Of a DNA stretch of 24,861 bases, positions 1 to 9,706 are shown one piece after another. Location of the stretch: contig MNCI01007910.1 in the NCBI GenBank assembly GCA_015680685.1, positions 1 through 24,861 of the forward strand, written 5' to 3'. Within the stretch, counting starts at the first letter, position 1. Each line of letters starts with the position of its first letter. Origin of the DNA: Gnetum montanum. Taxonomy: Eukaryota; Streptophyta; Gnetopsida; Gnetales; Gnetaceae. The notes under the pieces were generated by a model. That model was not told the origin of the DNA. It saw only the letters and a program-made list of their open reading frames with translations, and searched no databases. The position numbers were made by a program, and so were the translations under genes.

Positions 1-505
1 GAGAATGGCTAGCACAAATGCATCAAATCCACTTGAAGTCATACCTTTTCATCCTTTGAGTCTTTCCTTGGTTTGAAAACTACCCAGCCACCAATTTATT
101 AACAAGTTTACTTATAAAAAGGGGATTGTATAGTTCCAAGCCAAAGGAGACCATAGATTTGTGTGGATGAGTGAACGACATGGACTCATTGCTTGTTTTA
201 CTAAAAGAACCATACCTTAATATCAACATCATAATTCAAAGGTAAAAACCAAACATTAGCAATCAATATGATATAATTCAATCCACCATCATGAGCACTT
301 ATTAGATGATGAATAAAAGCAAATCAAGAAAATAAAGAAATAGTAAAAATATGAACGATGGTGTAAAAAAATAAGAAAAGTTGGAAAATGTGGAAAATAA
401 AAGTATGTAAAACAAAAACTCAAAAAGAACTGAGGGCCTAGAATGGTTAGCATAGGTGGCCATCTCCCCCATGACTAAGATGGAAGGAGGAGATCCGAAA
501 TAGTG
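1..505 (-). repeat. 3' internal region of gypsy-1, repeated at 18361-18870
   Basis: This segment aligns collinearly, with small indels and by eye roughly four in five bases identical, to 18361-18870 in the same orientation. Shared landmarks are gagaatggctagcacaa at the start, accaaacattagcaatcaat in the middle and catctcccccatgact near the end. In gypsy-2 the matching segment lies between the missing coding part and the 3' LTR, so this is interior DNA after integrase, not an LTR. Minus-strand reading gives a purine run (ATGGGGGAGATGG, about 461-473) like a polypurine tract. Similarity stops at 503/18870 because another element inserted there in gypsy-2. I see no convincing gene in it. Confidence 0.85.
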
Positions 506-776
506 AGCAGGGTTGTCCACTAACAGAGGTAGCATATGTACTAGCTATCCTAAGCTTATGGAAAGGTTTGGTTTGTTGCACATTGATCAGAAGCTTCTTT
601 TCCAGGCTCTCAAGTTTGTATATTGTCATGGCCCATAAAGAAAAAGTTGCATAAATAATATAAAGTCCTTCCCACAGTGTTTGAAATCTAGTACATTGTG
701 GCACATGTGTGTGATTCTAGTAGAGAACCTTATCTCTTGGTTGATATTTAACTTTCCTAATTCTTAGGTCATAACA
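506..776 (-). other. gypsy-1 interior just after integrase, no recognisable domain
   Basis: An 85-residue open stretch (447-704, minus) runs from here into the repeated segment. It has no domain I recognise. By position it would be the end of the integrase/pol reading frame or the start of the 3' untranslated region. Confidence 0.4.
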
Positions 777-1700
777 TTATTTATTGAATGCCTTGTGCAA
801 TTCATTAGATGAAAGGGTAGCTAGTCGATTTTCATCTAGCAAGTTAAGGGTTACTAACCATTGTTTCTGTGCTAGATCAAGGTCAAGGTTGAGGTCACAT
901 GTCATGGATAGTGTACAAAGCTCAATTTGAATGGGAAGCGTTGGAAGTTTTCTATACACTAACTCATAGGGAGAGTAGCCTGTAGGGAGTTTCCATGTGA
1001 AGCGGTATGCCCAAAGAGCATCGTTCAGATTAGTGCTCCATTCTCACCTAAACTTGCTAATAGTTCTAGTCAATATCTTCATAATCTCCTTGTTGGTAAC
1101 TTCAGCTTGACCATTTGCTTGGGGTGTGGTATGGTGTTGTCAATTTGTGTTCAACCCCTAAGAATTGCATTAATTTCTAAAAAATCACACCTGTGAAGTG
1201 TGTACCATTTTCTGAAATAAGTGCACGAGGCACACCAAACCTGTTTATGATTTGTTGTTGAAAAAATTGTGCAGTTGTAGATGATGTACAATCCTTAACA
1301 GTAGCTACTTTGGCCCATTTTGTAAGGTAATCAATGGCAACAATAATATAAGCTTTTCCATTGGACATTGGTGTAATTGGCCCCATAAAATTAATTCTCC
1401 AAATGTCGAAGGGTTCTAAAGGTTGGATCCATTGTTGCAAACCCTCCATTCTAGTAGTCATTCCCCCATCACATTGATAGTGTTGACAAGATTAGATGAA
1501 ATGATGGACATCTCAAAACAATGTAGGCCAATAATATCCTGAAAGCAAGATCTTAATGGCTATTCATCTCCTAGTGTAATGACCCCCACAAGGACCCTCA
1601 TGAGCATCTTGGAGAACTCACAATTGATCTATATTGGGAATATACCATCAAACCAAGCCATCAAGACATACTTTGTAAAGTTTCTCATTGATCTCCATAA
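777..1700 (-). pseudogene. gypsy-1 integrase remnant
   Basis: Minus-strand integrase decayed by stops. The N-terminal zinc finger is readable at about 1480-1620 (a histidine pair in HEGPCGGHYT, then SCQHYQC), followed by the catalytic core at 1177-1461. That core reads FDIWRINFMGPI, where families have an aspartate two residues before FMGP, and later ALISENGTHF where a second aspartate (SDxGTHF) is expected. So the first two catalytic acids appear substituted by N and E. The third acid survives in QANGQAE, followed by LWAYRFTWKLPTGYSPYE (about 960-1140), typical of plant gypsy integrases. The C-terminal stretch at 777-959 (LDLDLAQKQWLVTLNLLDENRL) matches the post-core region of these proteins. 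At least one internal stop (TGA before EWS, about 1050) breaks it. Confidence 0.88.
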
Positions 1701-1879
1701 AGTACCTGGCTCAGTGAAGAAACTGTTGTTTCTTCTTAAGGTTTAACTCTTGTGGTATTTTTTGGGTGAGGAGATAGGTAAGAATGCTACTGTACCAGTT
1801 TCTCTCTATGGGTGATTAATTATTCACTACACCTGCAAAGAGGAATTCATTAGGGAAATGATCAAAAATTGGATACTCA

Positions 1880-2345
1880 TCCTCTTTGTTGTCCCATCGC
1901 AACCGAGATAAATGATTAGCAACTACATTCTTGGTGCCTTTGCGATCGATCATCGTAATATTGAACTCCTATAAGATTACAAGCCATCGTATGGTATGAG
2001 GGCTTACCATTGGCTTATTCATGAAGAATTCGATTGCACTATGATCTATATGTACATATACATTATATCCCAATACATAGTGTCTAAAATTTTCTAGTGC
2101 AAACACTACAGCCATTAATTCTTTCTCTGTGGTAGTGTAGTTAAGTTATGCACCAGTGATACTCCTAATTGCATAGTGGATGTAATAAGGATGCTTATGG
2201 TCATCTAACTATGTAAGTATGTCTCCTAAGGCATAGTTGGATGCATCAATCATGATATGGAATGGTTTGGACCAGTCAAGAGCTTGTAGAATGGGTGTTT
2301 CTACTAGCTTCTGCTTTATAGTTTGGAAACCTAGTTCGCATTCCC
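1880..2345 (-). pseudogene. gypsy-1 RNase H remnant
   Basis: Minus-strand translation gives NYTTTEKELMAVVFALENFR, then a tyrosine-rich strand ending in HIDHSAI, then RWLVIL-stop-EFN and DRKGTKNVVANHLSRL. This is the usual RNase H-like block of plant gypsy polyproteins. The TTTEKE glutamate and the D of the DHSAI motif are present. The stop at 1969-1971 (TAG) sits where relatives have glutamine (LLQEFD), so it is probably a CAG to TAG change. It lies between RT and integrase as expected. Confidence 0.85.
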
Positions 2346-3420
2346 TAGCTCATTTAAAAGGTACATCCTTTTTTGTTAATTTCACCAATGGTTTGGAAAC
2401 CTTTGAAAAGTTCTCAATAAATCTCCTATAGTAGCTAGTGTGTCCAAGGAATGACCAAGTATCTTTGATAGTTTTTGGTTGACGAGTAATTCTTTGGATA
2501 ACTTTGAATTTCTCGGGGTCTACCTCTATCCATGTGTGTGAGATTTTGTGCCCTAGTACTATGCCTTCTTGGACCATCAAATGGCTTTTCTGCTAGTTGA
2601 GCCTCAAATTGGTTTCTACATATCTTTTTAACACTTTCTCTAACTGGTCCAGGTCTTGATCAAAGTTTGCTCCATAAGTGAAGAAGTCATCCATAAAGAC
2701 CTCCATGCCATTCCCTATCTGCTACTAGAATATGCTTAGAACTAGTCATTGAAATGTTGCATGGGAATTGCACAAGCCAAATGGCATCTATTCGTATGCA
2801 AACATTCCCCAAGGACTAGTGAACATAGTCTTGGCTTGGTCTACTAGGGCTATTGTATTTGGTTATATCCACTATACCCATCTAGAAAATTGTAATAGCA
2901 ATGCCCTGTAATTGTGTCCAAGACTTGGTCGACAAATAGCAATGGAAAGTGATCTTTGAAAGTTGCCATATTTAGTAGCTTGAAATCTATGGACATCCTC
3001 CATTTGCCTCCCTTTTTAGGCACAATAACTAAGGGGCTAACCCATTTACTATTAGCAATGGGTTATATGAACCCAACCTTGAGAAGCTATTCGATTTCTT
3101 CCTTAACTACTTACTTCAGCTTTCGGTTCAATCGCCTTTGTGGTTGTCTTCAAGGATTCATGGAGGGGTTAGTGTAAATCCTATGTTGGCATATCCTAGG
3201 ATTTATTCCAGTTAATTCAAGATATGACCAAGCAAAGGCTTTTGACCATTTATTTATTACCTTCAGCAATATCTCTTTTTTTTTAGGAGCAAGCTTAGCA
3301 TTAATAATTACTAGTTTTCCATTTCTAAGAAACATGTATTCCATACCAATGGGCAATGGTTTTAGCTCGAGGGGCTCCTGCTTAAATTTCTTAGGGATTT
3401 CCAACTTCTCCAAGTTGATA
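2346..3420 (-). pseudogene. gypsy-1 reverse transcriptase remnant
   Basis: The minus-strand RT begins at about 3413 with the pre-palm segment (LELKPLP, then AFAWSYLELTGINPRICQHR). It runs through the palm to the active site MEVFMDDFFTYG, with the M-D-D codons at 2687-2695, and on to the thumb/connection (GIVLGHKIS, then SFLGHTSYYRRFIENFSKVS and LVKLTKKDVPF, 2350-2580). The catalytic aspartates are intact, but stops occur within the palm, for example LN-stop-QKSH, where relatives have tryptophan (TGG to TAG). Protease lies upstream and RNase H downstream. Confidence 0.92.
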
Positions 3421-3935
3421 TTTTTGAGGTTAAGACTTGGAAGTTGGCGGTGGACTTACTCTAATGCATCTATGCTATCGATGTAAGCGCAAGTCAAACC
3501 CTCAGTTGGTTTCATGAATATGATTGAAATGCTCTCTTGATCAACTGTCAGCCACTGGGTGCCTTCCTATCATGTGGCTACTGCATATAGGCATCTTTGT
3601 ATGTTAATCACTTGTGTACATTAATTGCATGCAAGAAATGTTAAACTTTGTACAACCCATGACCTCTACATGCAATTACACCCTGTGTCATTGTATGCAA
3701 TGCATGAAAATTTCTTCTTCTCAATCTTTCCAAATGTATTTTCCTTTGATATTTCTAGGGAAAGATCATGGATTCCTAGGTGTGCGTCGATGGTGCTTAG
3801 CCATGCCCTTCTCATTATGATTGGGAAGTCCTCCTTACTGTTGTTTACCTAAATCACTAGGAAGTTAGCTGGGTACGACCACCCACAAATAGTGGTAATA
3901 ATGTCCTCCACTAGTCCCAATGGGACAGTGATGGA
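3421..3935 (-). other. gypsy-1 linker between protease and RT
   Basis: Polyprotein linker with no recognisable domain. Minus-strand reading is broken by stops, and the open plus-strand frames here are antisense shadows. In relatives this stretch holds the protease C-terminus and a variable spacer. Confidence 0.5.
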
Positions 3936-4205
3936 CTAGTCATCCAAATCTAGATAGATGTTGCTATTTTTCAATGGAGGTAGGTTCCAAGCCTTGTACA
4001 TTTCTTGAGAAATCAAGTTCACACTGGAACCTGAATCCAAAAGAGCTTTGCATGATTCATTTCCAACAATTTGTAAGTATATCAGATGACTCTGAGGATC
4101 AAAGAATTTCCTAGGAAGATGGCCAAGTTTGATCCAATTAGTGATAGCATGTGTTAGCATGACCATATTTGTTGAGTGTGGTGGTTGGGTTGAAGGAGGC
4201 TCCAA
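3936..4205 (-). pseudogene. gypsy-1 aspartic protease remnant
   Basis: Minus-strand reading gives ALLDSGSSVNLIS, the D-S-G active-site loop of retropepsins, preceded by a beta-strand-like HLIYLQIVGNESCK and followed by MYKAWNLPPL. The fold normally dimerises to process the gag-pol polyprotein. Both the catalytic D and the S-G are present. The flap and the second conserved region (ILGR type) are not clear in this frame, so the domain is probably incomplete. It lies between the gag knuckle and the RT. Confidence 0.85.
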
Positions 4206-4214
4206 ATTTTTGAT

Positions 4215-6300
4215 TCATATTGAGGCATCTAAGGAATCATCTACATGTGATTGCAAGGGCTTAGTCAGACTATTGGTTCTAAAGAAAGGTCTTTTCTTCA
4301 TGCGGTTGTCAGAACCAATAGTAGGTTGAGAGTTAACAACCCTTATGGAATTACATTGCTGCAGCTGAGCAGGGAGTTCACCTTGCATCACAGGAGCAGG
4401 TGATAGTGGAGCTATTGGTGGAAGAGATGCAGCTAGATGAGAAGGATGGTATGTTTGTAAAACATCACCCCTAGGAGAAGGAGTCATATACTACTCACAA
4501 ACTTGGTAGTGAGGTTGAGAAGTAATGTGACCAGTAGAGTCATGTGGAGAGACTGGTTGTTGCACATAATATCCATATGAGTTAGGTTGCCGGTAAGGAT
4601 ATTGTTTCCTTGGTGGTGGCATTCCCCATGACTGTGGGTATTTCCACTGTTGATACTACTCAATTGGTTATGGTGGAGTTCCACTTGGATAATACGTTAA
4701 GGGTTGGTGGAACTATCCTGGGTTAACTTTGGGGTAAGGTAACCCTCAGGGTGTTTGTCATTTGTTCAATCGTGGGTTGAGTGCATACACCCTAGACTCT
4801 TGCAGATGTGAGATTACAGGGCAACATCCTTTAGGATGGTCATATTGACATATCTTGCATCCACTATCATTGTCTATTTTTAAATCCATAACCTCTTCAA
4901 TGATGGAAACTTTGCCCTTACCCTTGCTACATGCATGTTTAGCTTCTCTCTTTTTTATTTTTTCACTACCTTACTCTCTAGACTCCTCTACTATTTTAAG
5001 AACAGTTTGAAATATGTTGTCTAGGGAATCCCACATTTGGTCTACTTTTTCCAATACTTCTGATGTCAACTTTTGGATAGGCAAATTTTTCCTATTCACC
5101 ATCTCTTCGAGTGGTGACTCTTCTTCATCTCACAAAATTTTACTCCCTTCATCTTGGTTATACTCTTTTGCACTTTCTCTCTTCTGTAGCTCACCTTCTT
5201 CCTTAGCTACTTGCTCCAATAGTCTTTGAATTTAATGCGACCTAAGCTTGGATAGTCTTCCTTGGGCATAAGTCCCAAGGGTTATTCTTGTTTCATGCCT
5301 AATCCCATCTATGAGATGGCATAGTTGATCCCTTTGTGAATAACCATGGCCAGTACAATGATGTAACAATGCATAGTATTGGCCCATGGTAGCATCCAAG
5401 GGTTCATTTCCTCCTTGTTTCTAGCCTTGGATTTTCTTTCATAGGTTGGACACTTAGGAGTACGTTTGGTACTTATTGTTGAACAATTCTAACATGGTAC
5501 TCCATCTACAAATGGATTTCAGTTCTAAAGACCAGTACCATCTTTCCACTTCTTTAACTAGTGTCTGTGGGAACAACTTAAGTTTTTACCATTTTTTCTC
5601 TATGTTTTGTAAGGCACACACATCATGGAATGCTTGTAAGTGATTCTGAGGATCAGCATTGTATCCCCCTTCAAATCGTGGGATGTTGTTCATATCTAAT
5701 CTCTTGATCCTACTATTCTTGTAGTGCCTTGTTGGAATTCTAACAACCTTAGTTATGTCTAACATACTTCAAGTAGCAAGTAGGGGTTCATCGTGATGGT
5801 CTCGTCCATAGCATCTATGATGCCTACATTGTTCCCTACTCTCCCTTCTTCTATATTGTGATTCTTTAGAGTACCCTTGTCCCCTTTCCTAGCTATTTCA
5901 TTTATGACTTCCACTTTGCCTACCTTTATCCCCATGGTCTTTTTCTTTACAACAACATCTAGATACTGAAGGAGAGGGTGAAGAAGATGATGAAGATGAA
6001 GAAGAAGGAGAACCATCATCATGACAGTGTCTGCTACCTTCTCGTTAGTGGTCTCAGCCTCAATCATGATTGTGATCAGAGTGTCCATCTTTATCATGTG
6101 TCCGTGTCCCTTTTTAAGATCCTTTGTGCCTGTGGGTATCAGAACCTAGGTTATGAATAGTGGAATAGATGTTCTGATACAAAACCCCTTGGCCAAAATC
6201 AAGGGAAGGAACAACGTTGTGTGGGTGACTGCCTAAGGCAGGTTTACCATCCTCATTTTTGCTTAAGACATGCGGGACATCCTGGGAGCAATTACCCTTC
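4215..6300 (-). pseudogene. gypsy-1 gag remnant with CCHC knuckle
   Basis: Gag forms the virus-like particle and binds element RNA. The core at about 5240-5720 reads, in the minus direction, DMNNIPRFEGG, then DPQNHLQAFHDVCALQ, a stop, and KLKLFPQTLVKEVERWYWSL, which fits the Retrotrans_gag family. N-terminal to it is a Ser/His/Arg-rich low-complexity stretch (about 5760-6100). A zinc knuckle of C-x2-C-x3-H-x4-C spacing (CKICQYDHPKGCC) is encoded at 4821-4860. The 4215-4690 part is Pro/Gln-rich linker toward the protease. Frameshifts and stops are frequent (for example KKW-stop-KLKL), so it is not functional. Confidence 0.82.
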
Positions 6301-6724
6301 AAAGACTTCTGATGTCTCTCCTATTGCAAGTCCCTTTGACGTTGTGCCTTCTTGGAATGGTATTCTCTTAAGTCATGGTCNGCTAGTTAATCTGTAGTTA
6401 AATTAAATTAGTTACTTAGTTATCTCTCTTCTCCCTTANCATCTTGATGGAGGATAAAGGTGAAGTCTGGTATATACTCATTGGGATGAATATATACCAC
6501 TCAAAACTGTTGAGGGACTAGCGGATCAATGTCATGTGTATTATGCCGCCGATTGTTTCATGTTTTAGACCTAGGTGATGAAGCACTTTTGTATGAAGAA
6601 GGAGACATACTTGTTTGTTCAATGTGCAATGTATTGTTTTATTTCCTTAACCAATCCTAAGGGTTTTTTGCAATGATGTGAATGATTTCCTAAGTTCTAA
6701 TTAGCGCACAAACAACTAAGTCCC
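6301..6724 (-). other. gypsy-1 5' leader, between LTR and gag
   Basis: Non-coding leader of the minus-strand element. Just inside the LTR the minus strand reads GGGACTTAGTTG, which resembles sequence following the primer-binding site in plant Athila-like elements, but I cannot name the tRNA primer. It contains two single Ns (6381, 6439) around a foreign-looking 57-bp block, described separately. Confidence 0.5.
6382..6438. repeat. 57-bp arm of a perfect inverted repeat, bounded by Ns
   Basis: The 57 bases between the two Ns (6381 and 6439) are exactly the reverse complement of 6944-7000 inside the adjacent LTR (57 of 57 by my reading). The match begins and ends at the Ns. This points to a gap-filling or patching artefact more than a natural repeat. 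Confidence 0.9.
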
Positions 6725-7541
6725 TGGCGACAAGGTACCCCTACGCTCAACCATACGAATACGAGCGTTTCACGCACGATCCAGTCAAATTCCAAGGACT
6801 AAGTGCTTATGCACCTTCATGGAACAAGAATAGATTGGTTAATCATTGTCTTCCCAAACTTACTTGTATGTCATGATTGTATGGTTAAGTAAGCTTGAGG
6901 CATATGATTTTTATATCTTTTATGTTTTTATGTCTTGTGCTAATAAGGGAGAAGAGAGATAACTAAGTAACTAATTTAATTTAACTACAGATTAACTAGC
7001 CTTTAATTAATCCTAACACTAGTATTCGTTCTCACTTGTTGTACACATCTTGAACTAGTGCAACACTACTAAGATTACCAAACGCTAATTGTTACTGGGT
7101 TACCAAGTATTATATGCATGCTTGAAGTGATCGAACTGTGTGTGCTTACTTAGGAGAGTTGTAGGGTGAGAGAGAGCATCAATTAACTAGGAAAGCATTT
7201 AGTAATAGTAATTAACATTAATTAATCTATCTTGGATGATGCAAGGTTTATCATAAAGTTCGTCTTTATTGCCATACACAAGGTGTGCTCAGGTACACAA
7301 TGCTTGAATAAAGATCCATTCACTTTATGACTCCTACTGTGGGCACGCAGAAATAATTCTAACTCTAGGAGAGAGAAAAGGCAAGAGTTTGGCTAAGGAT
7401 CTAACTATCTATTGCCAAACCAAGTGTGCCTACCCCTTATTTATAGGCAAAGAGGCAGGTCTCAATATTAGGTATTCGACATCGGTGGTAGGCTCCAATA
7501 TCATGGACCCGATATTGTGGATGCGATATCGTGATTCATCA
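6725..7541 (-). repeat. 5' LTR of gypsy-1 (LTR A)
   Basis: Direct partner of LTR B at 16182-16938. Both share a left block with caaggtacccctac and gaatacgagcgt, a middle block with ggttaccaa and catttag-like AT-rich sequence, and a TATA region near the right end. On the minus strand the LTR starts TGATGAATCACG (7541) and ends near TTGTCGCCA (6725), giving the TG...CA ends of LTRs. The left boundary is uncertain by several bases because A and B differ there. A 115-residue open frame (7389-7736, plus) that starts here and runs into copia is a junction artefact. Confidence 0.85.
7437..7446 (-). promoter_or_regulatory. LTR A TATA box
   Basis: Minus-strand CTATAAATAA, about 95 bases inside the LTR start. 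The same motif sits at the matching place in LTR B (16881-16890), which supports both the LTR orientation and its role as the U3 promoter. Confidence 0.7.
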
Positions 7542-9038
7542 ATAGTAAAATGGAAGAAAGATATGAAAATGGAATGGAATTTACTCCAACAAAATAGAAC
7601 TTGGGAAATGGTAGAATTACCCAAGGGATGTAAAGAGCTTCAAAATAAATGGATTTTTACTTTAAAGAATGAGGTAAATGAGGAAAATATTTATAAAGCT
7701 AGACTAGTAGCTAAAGGTTATGATAAAAAAAACTAGAAATTTATTTTATAGAAATTTTTTCTCTAGCTATTAAGCATTCTTCTATATGGATTGTTCTTTC
7801 ATTGGTTACTTGTTTAGATTTGGAGTTAGAACAATTAGATATTAAAATAGCTTTTCTACCTCACTAGGATTTAAATGAAGAAATATATATGGATTAGCCA
7901 AAAGGATTTGTTGATCAAAATAAACCTCACTAGGTGTGTTGCTTGAGGAAAAGTTTATATGGTTTAAAACAAGTTCCTAGGCAGTGGTACAACAAATTTG
8001 TTTTTTTTTATGTATAAAATGGGTTATTGCAAGAATGATCTTGATCATTGTGTTTATTTCTCAAGTGATACAAATAAATTTGTAAATTTGCTATTGTATG
8101 TAGATGATATGCTGATTGCAAAGAATGATTCATCAAAAATAAAACAACTTAAGATAGACATGAGCAAACAGTTTGCTATGAAGGATTTGGAATAGGCAAA
8201 AAGAATTCTTGGAATGCATATTTACAAAGAAAGAAAGTAGAAAAAATTATAGGTTAGTCAAAGTGAGTATATTGGAAAAGTGTTGGAACATTTTAATATG
8301 TCAGAAACATAACCTGTAAGTGCTCCTTTGGCTTCTCACTTTCAATTATCTAAAAAAGATTGTTCTAGTACAGAAAAAAAATTTCCAAAGTAAAAGATAT
8401 TTCATATACTTCTGTTGTTGGCTCTTTAATGTATGCTATGGTATGCACTCATCCAGATATAGCATATGTAGTAAGTGTTAGTAAGTATATGAATAATTAT
8501 GGTTGGAACCATTGGCTTGCTATGAAATGGATTCTTAGATACTTAAAGGGAACACAATCTACTTGTTTATGTTTTGGAAATAATAATTTGAATATTTGTG
8601 GCTATATAAATGCAAATTTTTGCAACTGATTTAGATAACATACATTCAACTACAAGTTATGCTTGTCTTAGGTCATGTTGTAGTAAGCTAAGCTGGATGT
8701 CAAAACTTCAATCTCTAGTAACTTTGTCCACTACAAAATCTGAATATGTGGCATTGACAGAAGCATGTAAGGAGATGTTATGGTGGCAAAGATTTCTACA
8801 ATTTCTTGGTGTAAAGCAAGACAATTATCAAATTTTATGTAATAGCTAAAGTGCCTTACATCTAGCAAGAAATTTAGCTTATCATGAGAGAACAAAACAT
8901 ATTGATATTAAATACTGTTTTATTAGAGATATTGTTAAAGAAGGCTTAATTAATTTGCAGAAAATTAACACCCAGAAAAATATTGGTGATGCATTGACTA
9001 AAGTTGTTGCAAGGGATGTGCATGTGTGGATAGCTTAA
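7542..9038 (+). pseudogene. copia reverse transcriptase-RNase H remnant
   Basis: Plus-strand RT starts abruptly at the LTR A junction with WKKDMKMEWNLLQQNRTWEM and YKARLVAKGY, the usual copia RT opening. After a frame change come LELEQLDIKIAFL, EEIYMD-stop-PKGFVDQ and LRKSLYGLKQVPRQWYNKF. The active site YVDD is intact at 8097-8108 (LLLYVDDMLIAKND). MYAMVCTHPDIAYVVS at 8429-8480 begins the RNase H region, which continues with LSTTKSEYVALTEACKE (8731-8780) and a terminal ERTKHIDIKYCFIRD and IGDALTKVV. The frame ends with TAA at 9036-9038. Several stops replace glutamine (MD-stop-PKGF at 7895-7897; CNS-stop-SALHL near 8845), so it cannot make active enzyme. Confidence 0.92.
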
Positions 9039-9106
9039 AAATGTAGCTGGGAACTAGTGCATCTCAAATTTGAAGATTTTTCAAATTTTTCTTCAAGTGG
9101 AAGAAT

Positions 9107-9706
9107 TGTTAACTTTCAATTAATGTGAAGAAAACTCTTCCTCTATTTTTATCAACTTCTAGCTTTGTAATCTTTTCTTGAGATATGATTAGAGTTTTTA
9201 AAATTATTTAAAGTTTGTAAGAAATAAAAAGACTTGTTTTTTCCTATAGATTAAAGGGTGGAAAGATGTGTTAGGCACCACCAAAACAACAACAACAATC
9301 TGTGGTCCTTGGAATATTTTCTCCAGATAAAGGAAGAGCTCTTTTATCCTTGGAATATTTTCTCCAGATAAAGGAAGAGCTCTTTTATCCTTGGAATATT
9401 TTCTCCAGATAAAGGAAGAGCTCTTTTATCCAGATATATGAAGAGCTCTACACTGACTTTCATAGTTTTCTCCCCACTCATTTTCCATCTTTTATCCAGA
9501 TATATGAAGAGCTCTACACTGACTTTCATAGTTTTCTCCCCACTGACTTTCATAGTTTTCATAGTTTTCTCCCCACTCTAGGCTTTCCATTTTCCACCAT
9601 TTTCCATGTAAATATTTGTGTGTTCCATGTAAATTGTTGTGCACTCTAGGCTTTCCATGTAAATTTTTGTGTGTTTCAATTTGCAGATTTAATTAATTTC
9701 GTAACA
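9107..9706 (+). repeat. copia 3' LTR (predicted)
   Basis: After pol comes a purine-rich tract (AAGTGGAAGAA, about 9096-9105), immediately followed by TGTTA at 9107. A matching TAACA lies at 9702-9706, giving a 600-bp LTR with the 5-bp inverted ends typical of copia elements. The interior holds tandem repeats (9307-9561) with a TATA-like GATATATGAAG twice, and further short repeats of ttccatgtaaat at 9603-9670. There is no second LTR in the window to confirm the ends, so the boundaries rest on the TG/CA ends and the adjacent purine tract. Confidence 0.65.
9307..9561 (+). repeat. compound tandem repeat in copia LTR (41 bp x3, 66 bp x2)
   Basis: Three 41-bp units begin at 9307, 9348 and 9389 and are identical by my reading. 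They are followed by a 66-bp unit at 9430 and a second copy from 9496 that diverges near its end. All five share a core of form CCAGATA(AAG/TAT)GAAGAGCTCT at 9323, 9364, 9405, 9430 and 9496, centred on the palindrome GAGCTC. By position these may be U3 enhancer-type repeats; that role is inference. Confidence 0.92.

Larger units (their letters stand above)
1..7541 (-). mobile_element. Ty3/gypsy LTR retrotransposon (gypsy-1), Athila/Tat-like, 3' end outside window
   Basis: Degenerate minus-strand LTR retrotransposon. Read from high to low coordinates it holds a 5' LTR (6725-7541), leader, gag, CCHC knuckle, aspartic protease, RT with an F-M-D-D box, RNase H, an integrase with HHCC finger and core, and a 3' non-coding region. 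RT before integrase is the gypsy order. The wording around the RT (LELKPLP before the palm, MEVFMDDF at the active site) and the long region after integrase resemble plant Athila/Tat elements; the clade assignment is inference. The 3' LTR must lie left of base 1, because the related copy at 16182-18870 has about 1.4 kb more between the segment homologous to 1-503 and its LTR. Many stops and frameshifts make it non-functional. The right edge abuts copia RT sequence, so it inserted into a copia element. Confidence 0.9.
7542..9706 (+). mobile_element. Ty1/copia retrotransposon, 3' portion only
   Basis: Plus-strand copia remnant: the RT/RNase H tail of pol (7542-9038), a short 3' spacer, and a 3' LTR (about 9107-9706). 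The 5' LTR, gag, protease and integrase are missing from the window because gypsy-1 inserted within the RT region; the rest should lie left of gypsy-1. The remnant is very AT-rich and crowded with stops, indicating an old copy, older than the gypsy insertion into it. Confidence 0.9.

Noticed and set aside
7389-7736. 115-residue plus-strand open frame
   Set aside because: It begins in the antisense of LTR A and runs by chance into the copia RT; only the part after 7542 is RT.
9307-9561. CRISPR-like array
   Set aside because: Units are contiguous tandem repeats without unique spacers, inside a plant retrotransposon LTR.
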